Source: Amycolatopsis thermalba
GTDB lineage: Bacteria > Actinomycetota > Actinomycetes > Mycobacteriales > Pseudonocardiaceae
Length of the DNA stretch: 64,000 nucleotides
Direction of reading: 5' to 3'
NCBI RefSeq assembly: GCF_003385215.1
Contig: NZ_PQHW01000001.1
Coordinates: 146,910-210,909 of the forward strand
Shown here: in pieces, positions 43,947 to 53,145 of the stretch
How positions within the stretch are numbered: position 1 is the stretch's first letter
Layout: each line of letters begins with the position of its first letter
The notes under the pieces: generated by a model
The model's database searches: none
Told to the model about the DNA's origin: nothing
Seen by the model: the letters and a program-made list of their open reading frames with translations, nothing else
Program-made: the position numbers and the translations under genes

Positions 43947-44966
43947 TCAGGCGCCGCCGGTGAGGGTGAGCGTGCCGTAGGCCACCAGGGCGACCAGGAC
44001 GGTCGACACCGCGCCCAGCGCCAGCCCGCGGCGGCCGGTGCGCAGCAGTGCCCCGATCCGCACGCCGCTGCCCAGCCCGAACAACGCGGCGGCGAACAGC
44101 AGCGTGGTCACCACGCTGGTGGCGGACAGCACCGGCGCGGGCACGACACCCGAGCTGCGCACGGCCATCGTCGCCAGGAAGCCGAGCACGAACAGCGGCA
44201 CCAGCGGCGGCCGCTTGCCCGTCGTGGCGCCGTGGCGGCGCCGCCGCACGATGCTCACCCCGGCCACCATCGGCGCCAGCAGCACCACCCGGGTCAGCTT
44301 CACCACGACCGCGGTGGCGACCGCCGCCGCGCCGGCCGGTGACGCCGCGGCGACCACCTGCGCGACCTCGTGCACGCTCAGCCCGGCCCATTCGCCGAAC
44401 CGCTGCGGGCCCAGACCGAGCGCCCGCCCGGCCAGCGGCACCAGCGCGATCGCGGCGCTGCCGTACAGCGTCACCAGCGTCACCGCGGTGGCCACCTCCT
44501 CGCGGTCGGACTCGGTCACGCTGTCCATCGCCGCGATCGCCGAGGCGCCGCAGATCGAGAACCCGGTCCCCACCAGCAGCGCCATCCCGCGCGACACCCC
44601 CACCAGCCGCCCGGCCAGGATCGTGCCGAAGAAGCTGACGAGCACGGTGACCACGACGGCGAGCACCGTGCCGGCACCGAGCCGGAACACCTCGCCGAGG
44701 CCGAGCTGGAACCCGAGCAGCACCACGCCCAGCCGCAGGAACTTCTTCGTCGCCCAGCGCAGGCCGTCCTGCGCGGCCGGGGGCACGAAGCTCGCGACGA
44801 GCACCCCGAGCACGACCGCGACGGTCAGGGCGCTGATCGCGGGCACCAGCTCGTTCAGTCCGAACGCGACCGCCGTGCCGGCGGCGGCCACCAACAGGCC
44901 CGGCGCGAGCCGCCGGGCGGTCGTCGATCGCGGTGCTCGTTCCCGCGCGGATTCTGCTTTGGTCAC
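43947..44966 (-). CDS. YeiH/UPF0324-family putative sulfate (sulfite) exporter
   Basis: 339 residues, about ten TM segments: PGLLVAAAGTAVAFGLNELV, TKKFLRLGVVLLGFQLGLGE, GTGFSICGASAIAAMDSVTE (the family's GxSICGxSAI motif), EWAGLSVHEVAQVVAAAS. YeiH relatives are linked to sulfate/sulfite export in sulfonate metabolism. Divergent from a LysR gene, as in the yeiE-yeiH pair of enteric bacteria. It lies only 3 kb from the taurine island, but no taurine-motif repeat was seen before it. Confidence 0.83.
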   Translation of the reverse strand: MTKAESARERAPRSTTARRLAPGLLVAAAGTAVAFGLNELVPAISALTVAVVLGVLVASFVPPAAQDGLRWATKKFLRLGVVLLGFQLGLGEVFRLGAGTVLAVVVTVLVSFFGTILAGRLVGVSRGMALLVGTGFSICGASAIAAMDSVTESDREEVATAVTLVTLYGSAAIALVPLAGRALGLGPQRFGEWAGLSVHEVAQVVAAASPAGAAAVATAVVVKLTRVVLLAPMVAGVSIVRRRRHGATTGKRPPLVPLFVLGFLATMAVRSSGVVPAPVLSATSVVTTLLFAAALFGLGSGVRIGALLRTGRRGLALGAVSTVLVALVAYGTLTLTGGA

Positions 44967-45036
44967 CCTCGAATCGTCACCGCACCGGCCGCTCCCCGGT
45001 ACCCGTCAAGCGATGCGGACGTCATACCCTTACTGC

Positions 45037-45963
45037 ATGACCCGTCTGCCCGATGTCGAATCCCTGCGGCTGCTGGTCCTCGTGGGGCACCACGGCAGCC
45101 TGACCGCCGCCGCGCAGACCGCCGGGATCAGCCAGCCCTCGGCGAGCAAACGGATCAGCACGCTGGAACGGCTGCTCGGCATCCAGCTGCTGGACCGGTC
45201 CCGGCGCGGGTCGGCGCTCACCTCGTCCGGGCTGCTGGTGAGCGGGTGGGCGCAGCGCGTTCTCGACGAGCTGGACGTGATGATGGACGGCGCCGAGGCG
45301 CTGCGGCGCGAACGCGGCGCGCAGCTGTCGCTGGCGGCGAGCCTCACGGTGGCCGAGTACCTGCTGCCGGGCTGGATCGGCGAGCTGCGGCGCGCCGTGC
45401 CCGATCTGCACGTGGGCATGCAGGTGCTGAATTCCAGCCGGGTGCACGAACTGGCCCGCCACGGCGACATCGATCTGGGTTTCGTGGAATCCCCGGGCGG
45501 GCTGCCCGGGGTGCGGTCCCGGGTGGTGGCGCGCGACCGTCTCGTCCTGGTGGTGTCGCCGGATCACCCGTGGCGGCGCCGCCGCCGCCCGGTCGACCCG
45601 GCCGAGCTCGCGTCGACCGCGCTGATCAGCCGCGAAACCGGCTCGGGCACGCGGGAAACGGCGGAGCAGGCGTTGCGGGCCGCCGGGGCCGAACCGGTGG
45701 AACCGCTGCTCGAACTGGGTTCGGCGACGGCGGTGCGCAGCGCGGTGTCGGCCGGCGCGGGGCCGGCGCTGATCAGCGAGCTGATCGTGGCGCCGGACCT
45801 GGCGGGCGGGGCTCTGGTGGAGATCCCGACCGTGGGCATGGACCTCGGCCGGGCGCTGCGTGCGGTGTGGCGATCGGGCACCACGCCGGTCGGTGCGGCC
45901 GCCCGGCTGCTGGCGATCGCGTTGCGCCGCAACCGCCGGACAGTTCCGGCGCCGGGGCGGTGA
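45037..45963 (+). CDS. LysR-family regulator (YeiE/CbbR-like position)
   Basis: 308 residues: PDVESLRLLVLVGHHGSLTA, AGISQPSASKRISTLERLLG, then a substrate-binding domain (LSLAASLTVAEYLLPGWIGE; DIDLGFVESPGGLPGVRSRV; TALISRETGSGTRETAEQAL). The RETGSGTRE motif is typical of YeiE/CysL-like LTTRs. Divergent from yeiH, which it likely controls. A TACCCT -10 ends 6 bases before ATG 45037, predicting a leaderless mRNA. Confidence 0.86.
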   Translation: MTRLPDVESLRLLVLVGHHGSLTAAAQTAGISQPSASKRISTLERLLGIQLLDRSRRGSALTSSGLLVSGWAQRVLDELDVMMDGAEALRRERGAQLSLAASLTVAEYLLPGWIGELRRAVPDLHVGMQVLNSSRVHELARHGDIDLGFVESPGGLPGVRSRVVARDRLVLVVSPDHPWRRRRRPVDPAELASTALISRETGSGTRETAEQALRAAGAEPVEPLLELGSATAVRSAVSAGAGPALISELIVAPDLAGGALVEIPTVGMDLGRALRAVWRSGTTPVGAAARLLAIALRRNRRTVPAPGR

Positions 45964-45967
45964 CCGG

Positions 45968-46642
45968 TCAGCGGTTCCCGAGCAGGGCGGGCAGCCGGGC
46001 CACGGAGTCCAGCACGTGCGTCGCGCCGTGGGCCGTCAGCGTGGCCGCGTCGTGGGCGCCGGTGAGCACCCCCGCGACCACCGAGGCGCCGGCGCGGCGG
46101 CCGCTCACCATGTCGTAGCCGGTGTCGCCCGCGACGGCCACCGCGCGCACGTCACTGACCCGCAGCCGCAGCGCCGCGGTGAGCACCAGGTCCGGGAAGG
46201 GCCGGCCGCGGCCCGCGTCGTCCGGGCAGAGCGCCAGGTCCGCCAGGTCCGTCCACCCGAGACGGTCCAGCAGGGCGTCCCGCGTCCCGGCGGAGAACCC
46301 GGTGCTCAGGCACACCCGCCGGCCCTGCTCGCGCAACGCGCGGATCGCCTCCTCCGCCCCGGGGACCGGTTCGGCCACCGCGATCGCCTGCTCCGCGAAC
46401 GTCTCCTCGAAGACGGCGTTCGCCTTGTCCGCGCGCTCGTCCGGGAACAGCGCCCGGAACACCACGATCTTCGACGTGCCCATGGTGTCGTGGATGTAGG
46501 ACCGCGCGCGCCGCCACTGCTCGGACCCGGCGGGCACGTCCACCGCGGACAGCGCGGCCGCGAACGCCGCCTCCACGGCGCCGTCGTCGCGGACCGTGGT
46601 GCCGGCCATGTCCAGCACGATGAGCTCGACGCGGGGGTTCAC
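45968..46642 (-). CDS. Phosphonatase-like HAD hydrolase
   Basis: 224 residues, HAD superfamily subfamily I: nucleophile LIVLDMAGTTVRDDGAVEAA, cap domain with SYIHDTMGTSKIVVFRALFP, motif II STGFSAGTRDALLDRLGW, motif III Arg/Lys region CPDDAGRGRPFPDLV, motif IV AVAGDTGYDMVSGRRAGA. It resembles phosphonoacetaldehyde hydrolases (TIGR03351-like), but the phosphonatase Schiff-base Lys is not obvious, so the substrate is uncertain. GTG 46642 overlaps the stop of a decayed upstream gene (GTGA). Confidence 0.82.
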   Translation of the reverse strand: MNPRVELIVLDMAGTTVRDDGAVEAAFAAALSAVDVPAGSEQWRRARSYIHDTMGTSKIVVFRALFPDERADKANAVFEETFAEQAIAVAEPVPGAEEAIRALREQGRRVCLSTGFSAGTRDALLDRLGWTDLADLALCPDDAGRGRPFPDLVLTAALRLRVSDVRAVAVAGDTGYDMVSGRRAGASVVAGVLTGAHDAATLTAHGATHVLDSVARLPALLGNR

Positions 46643-46830
46643 CGGACCTCCTGGGTGTCGTGGGCGGTCACCGCGTGCACCGCGGCGATCAGGGCCATCG
46701 TCTCGATCTCGGCGGCACCGCAGCCGCGGGAGAGGTCGTGCAGCGGCGCACCTTGTCCACCACCGCGCAGGCGGCGAAGGTGACCGCCCGGCCGTCGCGC
46801 AGCAGCATCAGGAACGCGCTGCTCAGGGGC
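46639..46830 (-). pseudogene. C-terminal remnant of a gene once coupled to the HAD hydrolase
   Basis: The minus strand reads AAEIETMALIAAVHAVTAHD followed by TQEVR and a stop overlapping the HAD start (GTGA). Another frame just upstream reads FLMLLRDGRAVTFAACAVVD. The two pieces look like one protein broken by a frameshift and missing its N-terminus. I cannot name the family. The rest of 46831-46938 shows nothing else. Confidence 0.35.
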
Positions 46831-46938
46831 CATCCTCATCGTCGGACTCCCTCGCGTGCGGCGGCAGTGCTCCCCGTGAGGATGACCAGCCGCGCCGGGC
46901 GCCGACAGAGCCAGAACCGCGGCCGATGAGGGGTCCAG

Positions 46939-46971
46939 TCTGGCACCGCCGACCGGCCCGGTTCTGGTACT
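46939..46971 (+). promoter_or_regulatory. Taurine-regulon direct repeat, upstream of ald
   Basis: TCTGGCACC (46939-46947) and TCTGGTACT (46963-46971) start exactly 24 bp apart, ending 61 bases before the ald ATG. Same architecture as at four other promoters of the island. Proposed binding site of the MocR-type regulator encoded two genes on. Confidence 0.7.
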
Positions 46972-47032
46972 TCTGCCCGGGCCAGTCCTCCCCCACGCTC
47001 GGAGCGACGCACACGGCAGATGGGAGCGGACG

Positions 47033-48148
47033 ATGAGGATCGGTGTGCCTCGCGAGGTGAAGAACCACGAATACCGGGTGGCGGCGACGCCGGCCGGGGT
47101 GCACGAGTTCACCGCGGCCGGACACGAGGTGTTCGTGGAACGCGGCGCGGGCGAGGGCTCGTCCATCCGGGACGAGGACTACGTCGCGGCCGGGGCGAAG
47201 CTGCTCGACAGCGCCGACGACGTGTGGGGCACCGCCGAGATGGTGCTCAAGGTGAAGGAGCCGGTCGCCCAGGAGTACCACCGCCTGCGCGAGGACCAGC
47301 TGCTGTTCACCTACCTGCACCTCGCGGCGAGCCAGGAGTGCACCCGGGCCCTGCTCGACGCCGGCACCACCGCCGTGGCGTACGAGACGGTGCAGCTGCC
47401 CGGCGGGGCGCTGCCACTGCTGTTCCCGATGAGCGAGGTCGCCGGCCGCCTCGCGCCGCTGGTCGGCGCGCAGACCCTGATGCGGGTCAACGGCGGCCGC
47501 GGCGTGCTGATCGGCGGCGTGTCCGGGGTGGCCCCGGCGCGCGTGGTGGTGCTGGGCGCGGGCGTGGCGGGCATGAACGCGGTCGCGGTGGCCGCCGGCG
47601 CGTGGGGCGACGTCGTGCTGTTCGACAAGAACGTGGACAAGCTGCGCGCCGCCGACCGGATGTACCAGGGGCGGATCCGCACCGCCGCGGCCAACGCCTA
47701 CGCGATCGAGCAGGCGGTGCTGGAGGCCGACCTGGTGATCGGCGCGGTGCTGGTGCCCGGCGCGAAGGCGCCCAGCCTGGTGTCCAACGAGGTGGTGTCC
47801 CGGATGAAGCCGGGCAGCGTGCTGGTGGACATCTCGATCGACCAGGGCGGCTGCTTCGAGGACTCGCGGCCGACCACGCACGCCGAGCCGACCTTCCGGG
47901 TGCACGAGTCGGTGTTCTACTGCGTGGCCAACATGCCCGGCGCGGTGCCGCACACCTCCACGCACGCGCTGACGAACGTGACCCTGCCCTACGCCCTGGA
48001 GATCGCGAACAAGGGGCTGCGGGACGCGGTGCGGGACACGCCCGAGCTGCGCGGCGGGGTGAGCACCGTGTCCGGCGCGCTGACGTCGGAGCCGGTGGCC
48101 CGCGCGCACGGCCTGCCCGCGGTGGGCGTGGACGCGGCGCTGGCCTGA
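47033..48148 (+). CDS. ald: Alanine dehydrogenase
   Basis: 371 residues, family-typical length. [20 protein letters not shown], substrate/catalytic Lys in [16 protein letters not shown], His in [15 protein letters not shown]-binding Rossmann [20 protein letters not shown] and [20 protein letters not shown]. It oxidatively deaminates L-alanine to pyruvate and ammonium. In this island it would regenerate the pyruvate acceptor for taurine:pyruvate aminotransferase. The shared direct repeat upstream supports that role. Confidence 0.93.
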   Translation: MRIGVPREVKNHEYRVAATPAGVHEFTAAGHEVFVERGAGEGSSIRDEDYVAAGAKLLDSADDVWGTAEMVLKVKEPVAQEYHRLREDQLLFTYLHLAASQECTRALLDAGTTAVAYETVQLPGGALPLLFPMSEVAGRLAPLVGAQTLMRVNGGRGVLIGGVSGVAPARVVVLGAGVAGMNAVAVAAGAWGDVVLFDKNVDKLRAADRMYQGRIRTAAANAYAIEQAVLEADLVIGAVLVPGAKAPSLVSNEVVSRMKPGSVLVDISIDQGGCFEDSRPTTHAEPTFRVHESVFYCVANMPGAVPHTSTHALTNVTLPYALEIANKGLRDAVRDTPELRGGVSTVSGALTSEPVARAHGLPAVGVDAALA

Positions 48149-48244
48149 GGTGCCGATCCGCGCCGGCGCGGGGTGGGAAAACCGGCCACGGCGGGTTAGG
48201 TTTCTGCTCACCCCGCTCCGGTGCGGCCCCACCAGGAGATGCCC

Positions 48245-49708
48245 TTGCCACGCACGCTGATCGAGATCGACCGGTCCTCCGACGAACCGCTGTACCGCCA
48301 GGTGCGGCGGGCGATCGAGCACGGCATCGCCATCGGCACGTTCGACCCGGCGCGCCGGCTGCCCAGCTCCCGTGAGCTGGCCGTCGAGCTGGGCGTGTCG
48401 CGCAACACGATCAACCTCGCCTACCAGGAGCTGGTGGCCGAGGGGTACGTGGAAAGCCGCGAGCGCAGCGGCCTGTTCATCAACGGGGAGATGCGCCCGC
48501 ACTGCGCGGTGCAGGAACGCGACACCGAGTCCCGCATCGACTGGCCGAGCCGGGTGCGCCGGTTCCCCGACGCCGGGGTCGCCCACATCGAGAAGCGCAC
48601 CGACTGGGCGAGCTACCCGTACCCGTTCCTGGCCGGGCAGGTCGACGTGTCGGCGTTCCCGGCGCGGTCGTGGACGCGGTGCCTGCGTGACGCGCTGTAC
48701 CGGCCGCACGTGTTCCACAGCCTGCAGGACAGCGTGGGGTCCGACGATCCGATGCTGGTCGACATGGTGTGCCGCCACCTGCTGACCACCCGGGGCATCG
48801 AGGCGAGCCACGAGGAGGTGCTCATCACCGTCGGCTCGCAGCAGGGCCTGGACCTGCTCGGCCGGGTGCTGCTCGGCCCGGAGCAGGTGGTGGCGATCGA
48901 AAACCCCGGCTACCTGGACGCGCGGCACATCTTCCTGCGCACCGGCGCCCGCGTGGCAGGTCTGGACGTGGACGCGAGCGGTCTGCGGCCGCCGGCGTCG
49001 CTGGACGGGGTGGACCTGCTCTACCTCACCCCGAGCCACCAGCATCCGACGAACGCGACGCTGAGCATCGGGCGGCGGCGCCGGCTGCTCGCGCAGGCGG
49101 CGGCGTCCGGCACGGTGGTCGTCGAGGACGACTACGACAGCGAGTTCCGGTACCAGGGCAGCCCCACCCCCGCGCTCAAGGCGCTCGACGGCACCGGCGA
49201 CGCGGTGTACCTGGGCACGTTCTCCAAGTTCCTCTCCCCCGGGCTGCGCCTGGGTTACCTGGTGGGGCCGCGGGAGCTGGTGCGCGCGCTGCGCGAGGCC
49301 CGGCGCTACGTGCTGCGCCACCCGCCCGGGCACCTGCAGCGCGCGCTGGCGCTGCTCATCGAAAGCGGCGAGTACCACCGGTCGCTGCGCCGCTACCGGG
49401 CCAAGCTCCTGCGCAAGTGGACGGCCACCTGTGAAGCGGTCACCGAGCACCTGCCGTGGCCGCAACCGCCGTACCCGCCGGGCGGGGTGAGCCTGTGGAT
49501 GACCGGGCCGCCCGAACTGGACTGCCGGGTGCTGGTGGAGCGCGCGGAGCGGATGGGCGTGCTGATCGAGCCCGGCGACATCTTCTTCCTCGGCGACGAC
49601 CAGCCCCGCAACCACTTCCGCATCGGGTTCTCGGCCACGCCGATCTCGGCGATCGACCCGGGGATCCGGCTGCTCGGCCGCCTGTGCACCGCGCTGCTGG
49701 ACGGGTGA
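48245..49708 (+). CDS. MocR-type GntR/aminotransferase regulator (TauR-like)
   Basis: 487 residues. N-terminal GntR wHTH ([60 protein letters not shown]) fused to a fold-type I aminotransferase domain with PLP-Lys in [20 protein letters not shown] and [16 protein letters not shown]. TauR of Rhodobacter taurine genes is of this class. Direct repeats at five island promoters fit a MocR target. Start: TTG 48245 has AGGAG with 6-base spacing; GTG 48221 and ATG 48239 are alternatives. It could be PdxR-like, but no pdx genes are present. Confidence 0.85.
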   Translation: MPRTLIEIDRSSDEPLYRQVRRAIEHGIAIGTFDPARRLPSSRELAVELGVSRNTINLAYQELVAEGYVESRERSGLFINGEMRPHCAVQERDTESRIDWPSRVRRFPDAGVAHIEKRTDWASYPYPFLAGQVDVSAFPARSWTRCLRDALYRPHVFHSLQDSVGSDDPMLVDMVCRHLLTTRGIEASHEEVLITVGSQQGLDLLGRVLLGPEQVVAIENPGYLDARHIFLRTGARVAGLDVDASGLRPPASLDGVDLLYLTPSHQHPTNATLSIGRRRRLLAQAAASGTVVVEDDYDSEFRYQGSPTPALKALDGTGDAVYLGTFSKFLSPGLRLGYLVGPRELVRALREARRYVLRHPPGHLQRALALLIESGEYHRSLRRYRAKLLRKWTATCEAVTEHLPWPQPPYPPGGVSLWMTGPPELDCRVLVERAERMGVLIEPGDIFFLGDDQPRNHFRIGFSATPISAIDPGIRLLGRLCTALLDG

Positions 49709-49718
49709 GCCCGGCGCA

Positions 49719-49751
49719 TCTGGCACCACCCGTCCGTCGCGTTCTGGACCT
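49719..49751 (+). promoter_or_regulatory. Taurine-regulon direct repeat, upstream of amidohydrolase operon
   Basis: TCTGGCACC (49719-49727) and TCTGGACCT (49743-49751), 24 bp start to start, 63 bases before the amidohydrolase GTG. Links the amidohydrolase-DUF3311-symporter operon to the taurine regulon. Confidence 0.7.
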
Positions 49752-49814
49752 GTTCGCGGACCCAGTCCCCGGGGCACTGTCAGGGGCAGGAGACGTGGAC
49801 AAGGAGGTCCAGCA

Positions 49815-51473
49815 GTGGGCGACACCACCCCGGGGACAGCGGCCGCCGATCTCGTCGTGCTCGGCGGCACGGTCCTGACCCTCGATCGCGGCGGCACGCG
49901 GGCGAGCGCGCTCGCCGCCTCCGGCGGCCGGATCACCGCGATCGGGGACGACCGCGCGATCGCGGGGCTGGCCGGTCCCGGCACGACCGTGGTGGACCTG
50001 GCCGGGCGCGCGGTGATCCCGGGTTTCGTGGAATCGCACAACCACCCCGCGTTCTTCGGCATGACGCTGGCCGCGCCGGTCGACGCCGGCAGCCCGCCGA
50101 ACGACTCGATCGGCGACGTGGTGGAGCGGGTCCGGCAGGCGGTGCGCGACTTCGGGCCGGGCGAGTGGATCCGCGGGTTCCGCTACGACGACACGCTGCT
50201 CGCCGACGACCGCCACCCCACCCGCGCCGACCTCGACCCGGTGTCCCCGCACAACCCGGTGCTGCTCACGCACGTGACCGGCCACTTCTGCGTGGTCAAC
50301 TCCGCCGCGCTGCGGGCCGTGGGGATCGACGCGCGGACGCCGGACCCGCCCGGCGGGGTGATCGCCCGGGACGAGCGCGGCGAGCCCACCGGGCTGCTGA
50401 TCGAGACGGCCGCGTTCCTGGTCAACTCGGCCATGCCGGCGCAGGGGCCCGACCACCTGGCCGAAGCCCTGCTGCTGGCCGACGCCGAGTACCTGCGGCA
50501 CGGGGTCACCTCGGTGCACGACACCGGCATCGGGCTGATCGGCGGCGCGGGTGAGCTCGCGGCCTACCGGCGGCTCACCCGCGCCGGGCGGTTGCGCACC
50601 CGCGTGCACGGCTACCTGTTCCACACGCTGGTACCCGGGCTGGACGAGGGCGAGCCGGAGCCGCCGCAGGCCGGCGAATTCCCGCTGACCGGGGTGAAGA
50701 TCGTGGCGGACGGCTCGATCCAGGGCCGCACCGGCTGCCTGGCCGAGGGGTACGCGTGCGACCCCGGCGAGCACGGCATGATGCTGCTCGAACCGGGTGA
50801 GCTGGCGCGCCGCATCGCCGCGCTGGACGCGGCCGGCTGGCAGGTGGCGGTGCACGGCAACGGGGACGCCGCGATCGACGCCATCATCGACGGGTACGCG
50901 CGGCTGGGCGCCCCGGCGGGCACCGGGCGGCGGCACCGCATCGAGCACTGCCAGACGGTCCGCGAGGACCAGCTGGACCGGATGGCCGCGCACGACGTGA
51001 CCGCGTCGTTCTTCATCAAGCACGTCTACTACTGGGGCGACCGGCACCGGGACGTGTTCCTCGGCCCGCGGCGGGCGCGCCGGATCAGCCCGCTGGCCTC
51101 GGCGCGGTCCCGGGGAATCCACTTCGGACTGCACTCGGACACGCCGGTGACCCCGGTCCCGCCACTGGAGGGCATCTGGTGCGCGGTCACCCGCCGCACC
51201 AGCGGCGGGGAGCTGCTCGGCCCGGAGCAGGCCGTCGACGTGGACGCGGCCCTGCGCGGCTACACCGTCGACGCGGCGTACCTGGCCGGCGAGGAGAACG
51301 ACAAGGGCAGCCTGGAGGTCGGCAAGCTGGCCGATCTGGCGGTGCTGTCGGCGGATCCGACGGCGGTGGACCCGGACCGGATCCGCTCGCTGACCGTCGA
51401 CGCCACCGTCGTCGGCGGCCGTCTGGCCTGGCAGCGCGCCGACGCGCCGGTGACCACGGAAGGTGCGCGATGA
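49815..51473 (+). CDS. Amidohydrolase family protein (YtcJ-like)
   Basis: 552 residues, metal-dependent amidohydrolase, YtcJ/AepA-type. N-terminal strand domain (DLVVLGGTVLTLDRGGTRAS), metal HxH in IPGFVESHNHPAFFG, WQVAVHGNGDAAIDAIIDG with His, RHRIEHCQTVREDQLD, and the final metal Asp in FGLHSDTPVTPVPPLEG. It hydrolyses an unknown amide or imide. Because its promoter carries the taurine-regulon repeat, an N-acyl taurine or similar conjugate is an attractive guess. GTG 49815 has AAGGAGG; its stop overlaps the DUF3311 ATG. Confidence 0.82.
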   Translation: MGDTTPGTAAADLVVLGGTVLTLDRGGTRASALAASGGRITAIGDDRAIAGLAGPGTTVVDLAGRAVIPGFVESHNHPAFFGMTLAAPVDAGSPPNDSIGDVVERVRQAVRDFGPGEWIRGFRYDDTLLADDRHPTRADLDPVSPHNPVLLTHVTGHFCVVNSAALRAVGIDARTPDPPGGVIARDERGEPTGLLIETAAFLVNSAMPAQGPDHLAEALLLADAEYLRHGVTSVHDTGIGLIGGAGELAAYRRLTRAGRLRTRVHGYLFHTLVPGLDEGEPEPPQAGEFPLTGVKIVADGSIQGRTGCLAEGYACDPGEHGMMLLEPGELARRIAALDAAGWQVAVHGNGDAAIDAIIDGYARLGAPAGTGRRHRIEHCQTVREDQLDRMAAHDVTASFFIKHVYYWGDRHRDVFLGPRRARRISPLASARSRGIHFGLHSDTPVTPVPPLEGIWCAVTRRTSGGELLGPEQAVDVDAALRGYTVDAAYLAGEENDKGSLEVGKLADLAVLSADPTAVDPDRIRSLTVDATVVGGRLAWQRADAPVTTEGAR

Positions 51474-51703
51474 TCCGCAGCTGGCCCAGTGTCCTCATCG
51501 GACTGGGCATTCCCGCGCTGGCGATCCTGGTCGTCACCCCGCTGCTGTCCGGCACGGCGGTGTCGGTGGCCGGGATCCCGCTGCTGTTCTTCTGGATGTT
51601 CTGCTGCTTCCCGCTGACCACGCTGTGCCTGTGGGTCAGCTGGCGGTTCTTCGACCGCCACCACTACCCCGCCGACCGGCGCACCGCACAGGAGGACCGC
51701 TGA
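51470..51703 (+). CDS. DUF3311 small membrane protein
   Basis: 77 residues with two TM helices (LIGLGIPALAILVVTPLLSG; GIPLLFFWMFCCFPLTTLCL) and a polar C-terminus (RFFDRHHYPADRRTAQEDR). DUF3311 proteins are usually encoded just before a sodium:solute symporter, like YhdT/YhjC-type small partners. ATGA and TGATG overlaps on both sides make it translationally coupled to both neighbours. Confidence 0.85.
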   Translation: MIRSWPSVLIGLGIPALAILVVTPLLSGTAVSVAGIPLLFFWMFCCFPLTTLCLWVSWRFFDRHHYPADRRTAQEDR

Positions 51704-53145
51704 TGCTGATCGCGATCGTGGCCGTGGTGATGGCGGCGTCGGTCCTGCTGGCGTTGTGGGCGGGCCGCGCGAGCCGCGGCGGCGGGATCTCCGAGTTCCT
51801 GGTGGGCGGGCGGTCGTTCCCGGCGTGGCTGGTGTACTTCCTGGCCGTCGGCGAGGTGTACAGCATCGGCACGATGATCGGGTTCCCGAGCGGGATCTAC
51901 GCCCACGGCGCCAGCTACGGGATCTGGTTCCTCGGCTACATCCTGCTCGCCTACTCGCTGGGGTACTTCCTGGCGCCGCTGGTGTGGCGGGCGGCGCACC
52001 GGCACGACGCGATGACGGTGCCCGACGTGTTCGGCCGGCACTACGGCAACCGGGCGCTCGAGCTGATCACGTGCGTGACGATGCTGATCGCGCTGGTGCC
52101 GTGGGGGCAGTACCAGTTCATCGGGCTGCAGGTGGTGCTGAGCAACCTCGGGCTGCGGCTGAGCCCGGTGCAGTGCGTGCTGCTGGCCGGGGTGATCGCG
52201 TTCGTCTACATCGCGGTGTCCGGCATCCGGTCGCCGGCGTTCGTGTCGATCCTCAAGGACGTGTTCATGCTGCTCGGGGTCGTGGCGGTGGGGCTGGCCG
52301 CGGTGCTGGCGGCAGGCGGCACCGCCGAGGTGACCGGGCCGGCGGTGCTGGCACGGGCGCAGACCACGATGGGCGGTCCGGCGCTGCTGTTCGCGATGAC
52401 CACGATCCTGTTCCAGAGCGTGGTGTTCTACCTCGGGTTCGGCGGGGCGTACGTGTTCCCGGCGCGGTCGGAGCGGGCGGTGAAGAGCTCGACGGTGTGG
52501 ATGCCGCTGTACATGCTGATCTACCCGTTCCTGGTGTTCGCCGCGTACTACGGCCTCCAGCACCACCCGGGGCTGGCGAACCCGAACACGGTGTTCATGG
52601 TGACGGCCAAGGGGTTGCTGCCGGAACCGGTGCTCGGGCTGGTGGCCGCGGGTGCCGCGTTGTCCGGGGTGCTGGTGCTGTCGGCGACGGCGCTGACGAT
52701 CGGCGGCATGGTGAGCCGGAACCTGGTGCCGAACGTGCGGCCGGCGGCGCAGCGCCGCTGGACGGTCGGGGTGGTGGCGGCGTTCCTGGTGCTGGCCGCG
52801 GTGCTCACGCTGACCGCGTCGACGCTGATGCTGACCGTGCTGAACCTGACCTACAACTTGCTGGCGCAGGTGGTGCCGGGGTGGCTGGCGGTGCTGTTCG
52901 CGCGCCGGGTCCGCGCGGCGGCGATCGCGACGGGCATGGTGGTGGGCGTGGCGGCGGCGGTCACGCTGTACGTCACGGACGCGACGCTCGGCGGGATCAA
53001 CCCGGGGCTGGTGTCGATGGGCCTGAACCTGGCGATCGTCTTCGGGTGGCGCCTCATCGCCCCCGGCCCCCGGCGAGCGCCGGTCGCGCGGGAAGGCGGC
53101 CCCGCGGTGACGCCACGCGCGGTGGCGACCCAGCCCGCGAACTGA
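51703..53145 (+). CDS. Sodium:solute symporter (SSS) family transporter
   Basis: 480 residues, about 13 TM helices. SSS features: GGISEFLVGGRSFPAWLVYF, LAVGEVYSIGTMIGFPSGIY, IAVSGIRSPAFVSILKDVFM, VLVLSATALTIGGMVSRN. With its DUF3311 partner it should import an organic solute with Na+. Operon with the amidohydrolase suggests it takes up that enzyme's substrate. The last 30 or so residues (APGPRRAPVAREGGPAVTPR onward) are encoded by the first copy of the adjacent tandem repeat and are probably a recent extension. Confidence 0.87.
   Translation: MLIAIVAVVMAASVLLALWAGRASRGGGISEFLVGGRSFPAWLVYFLAVGEVYSIGTMIGFPSGIYAHGASYGIWFLGYILLAYSLGYFLAPLVWRAAHRHDAMTVPDVFGRHYGNRALELITCVTMLIALVPWGQYQFIGLQVVLSNLGLRLSPVQCVLLAGVIAFVYIAVSGIRSPAFVSILKDVFMLLGVVAVGLAAVLAAGGTAEVTGPAVLARAQTTMGGPALLFAMTTILFQSVVFYLGFGGAYVFPARSERAVKSSTVWMPLYMLIYPFLVFAAYYGLQHHPGLANPNTVFMVTAKGLLPEPVLGLVAAGAALSGVLVLSATALTIGGMVSRNLVPNVRPAAQRRWTVGVVAAFLVLAAVLTLTASTLMLTVLNLTYNLLAQVVPGWLAVLFARRVRAAAIATGMVVGVAAAVTLYVTDATLGGINPGLVSMGLNLAIVFGWRLIAPGPRRAPVAREGGPAVTPRAVATQPAN

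Noticed and set aside
48245..49708. PdxR (vitamin B6) regulator
   Set aside because: Same protein class, but no pdxS/pdxT genes adjoin it, and taurine-type genes with CTGG direct repeats surround it.
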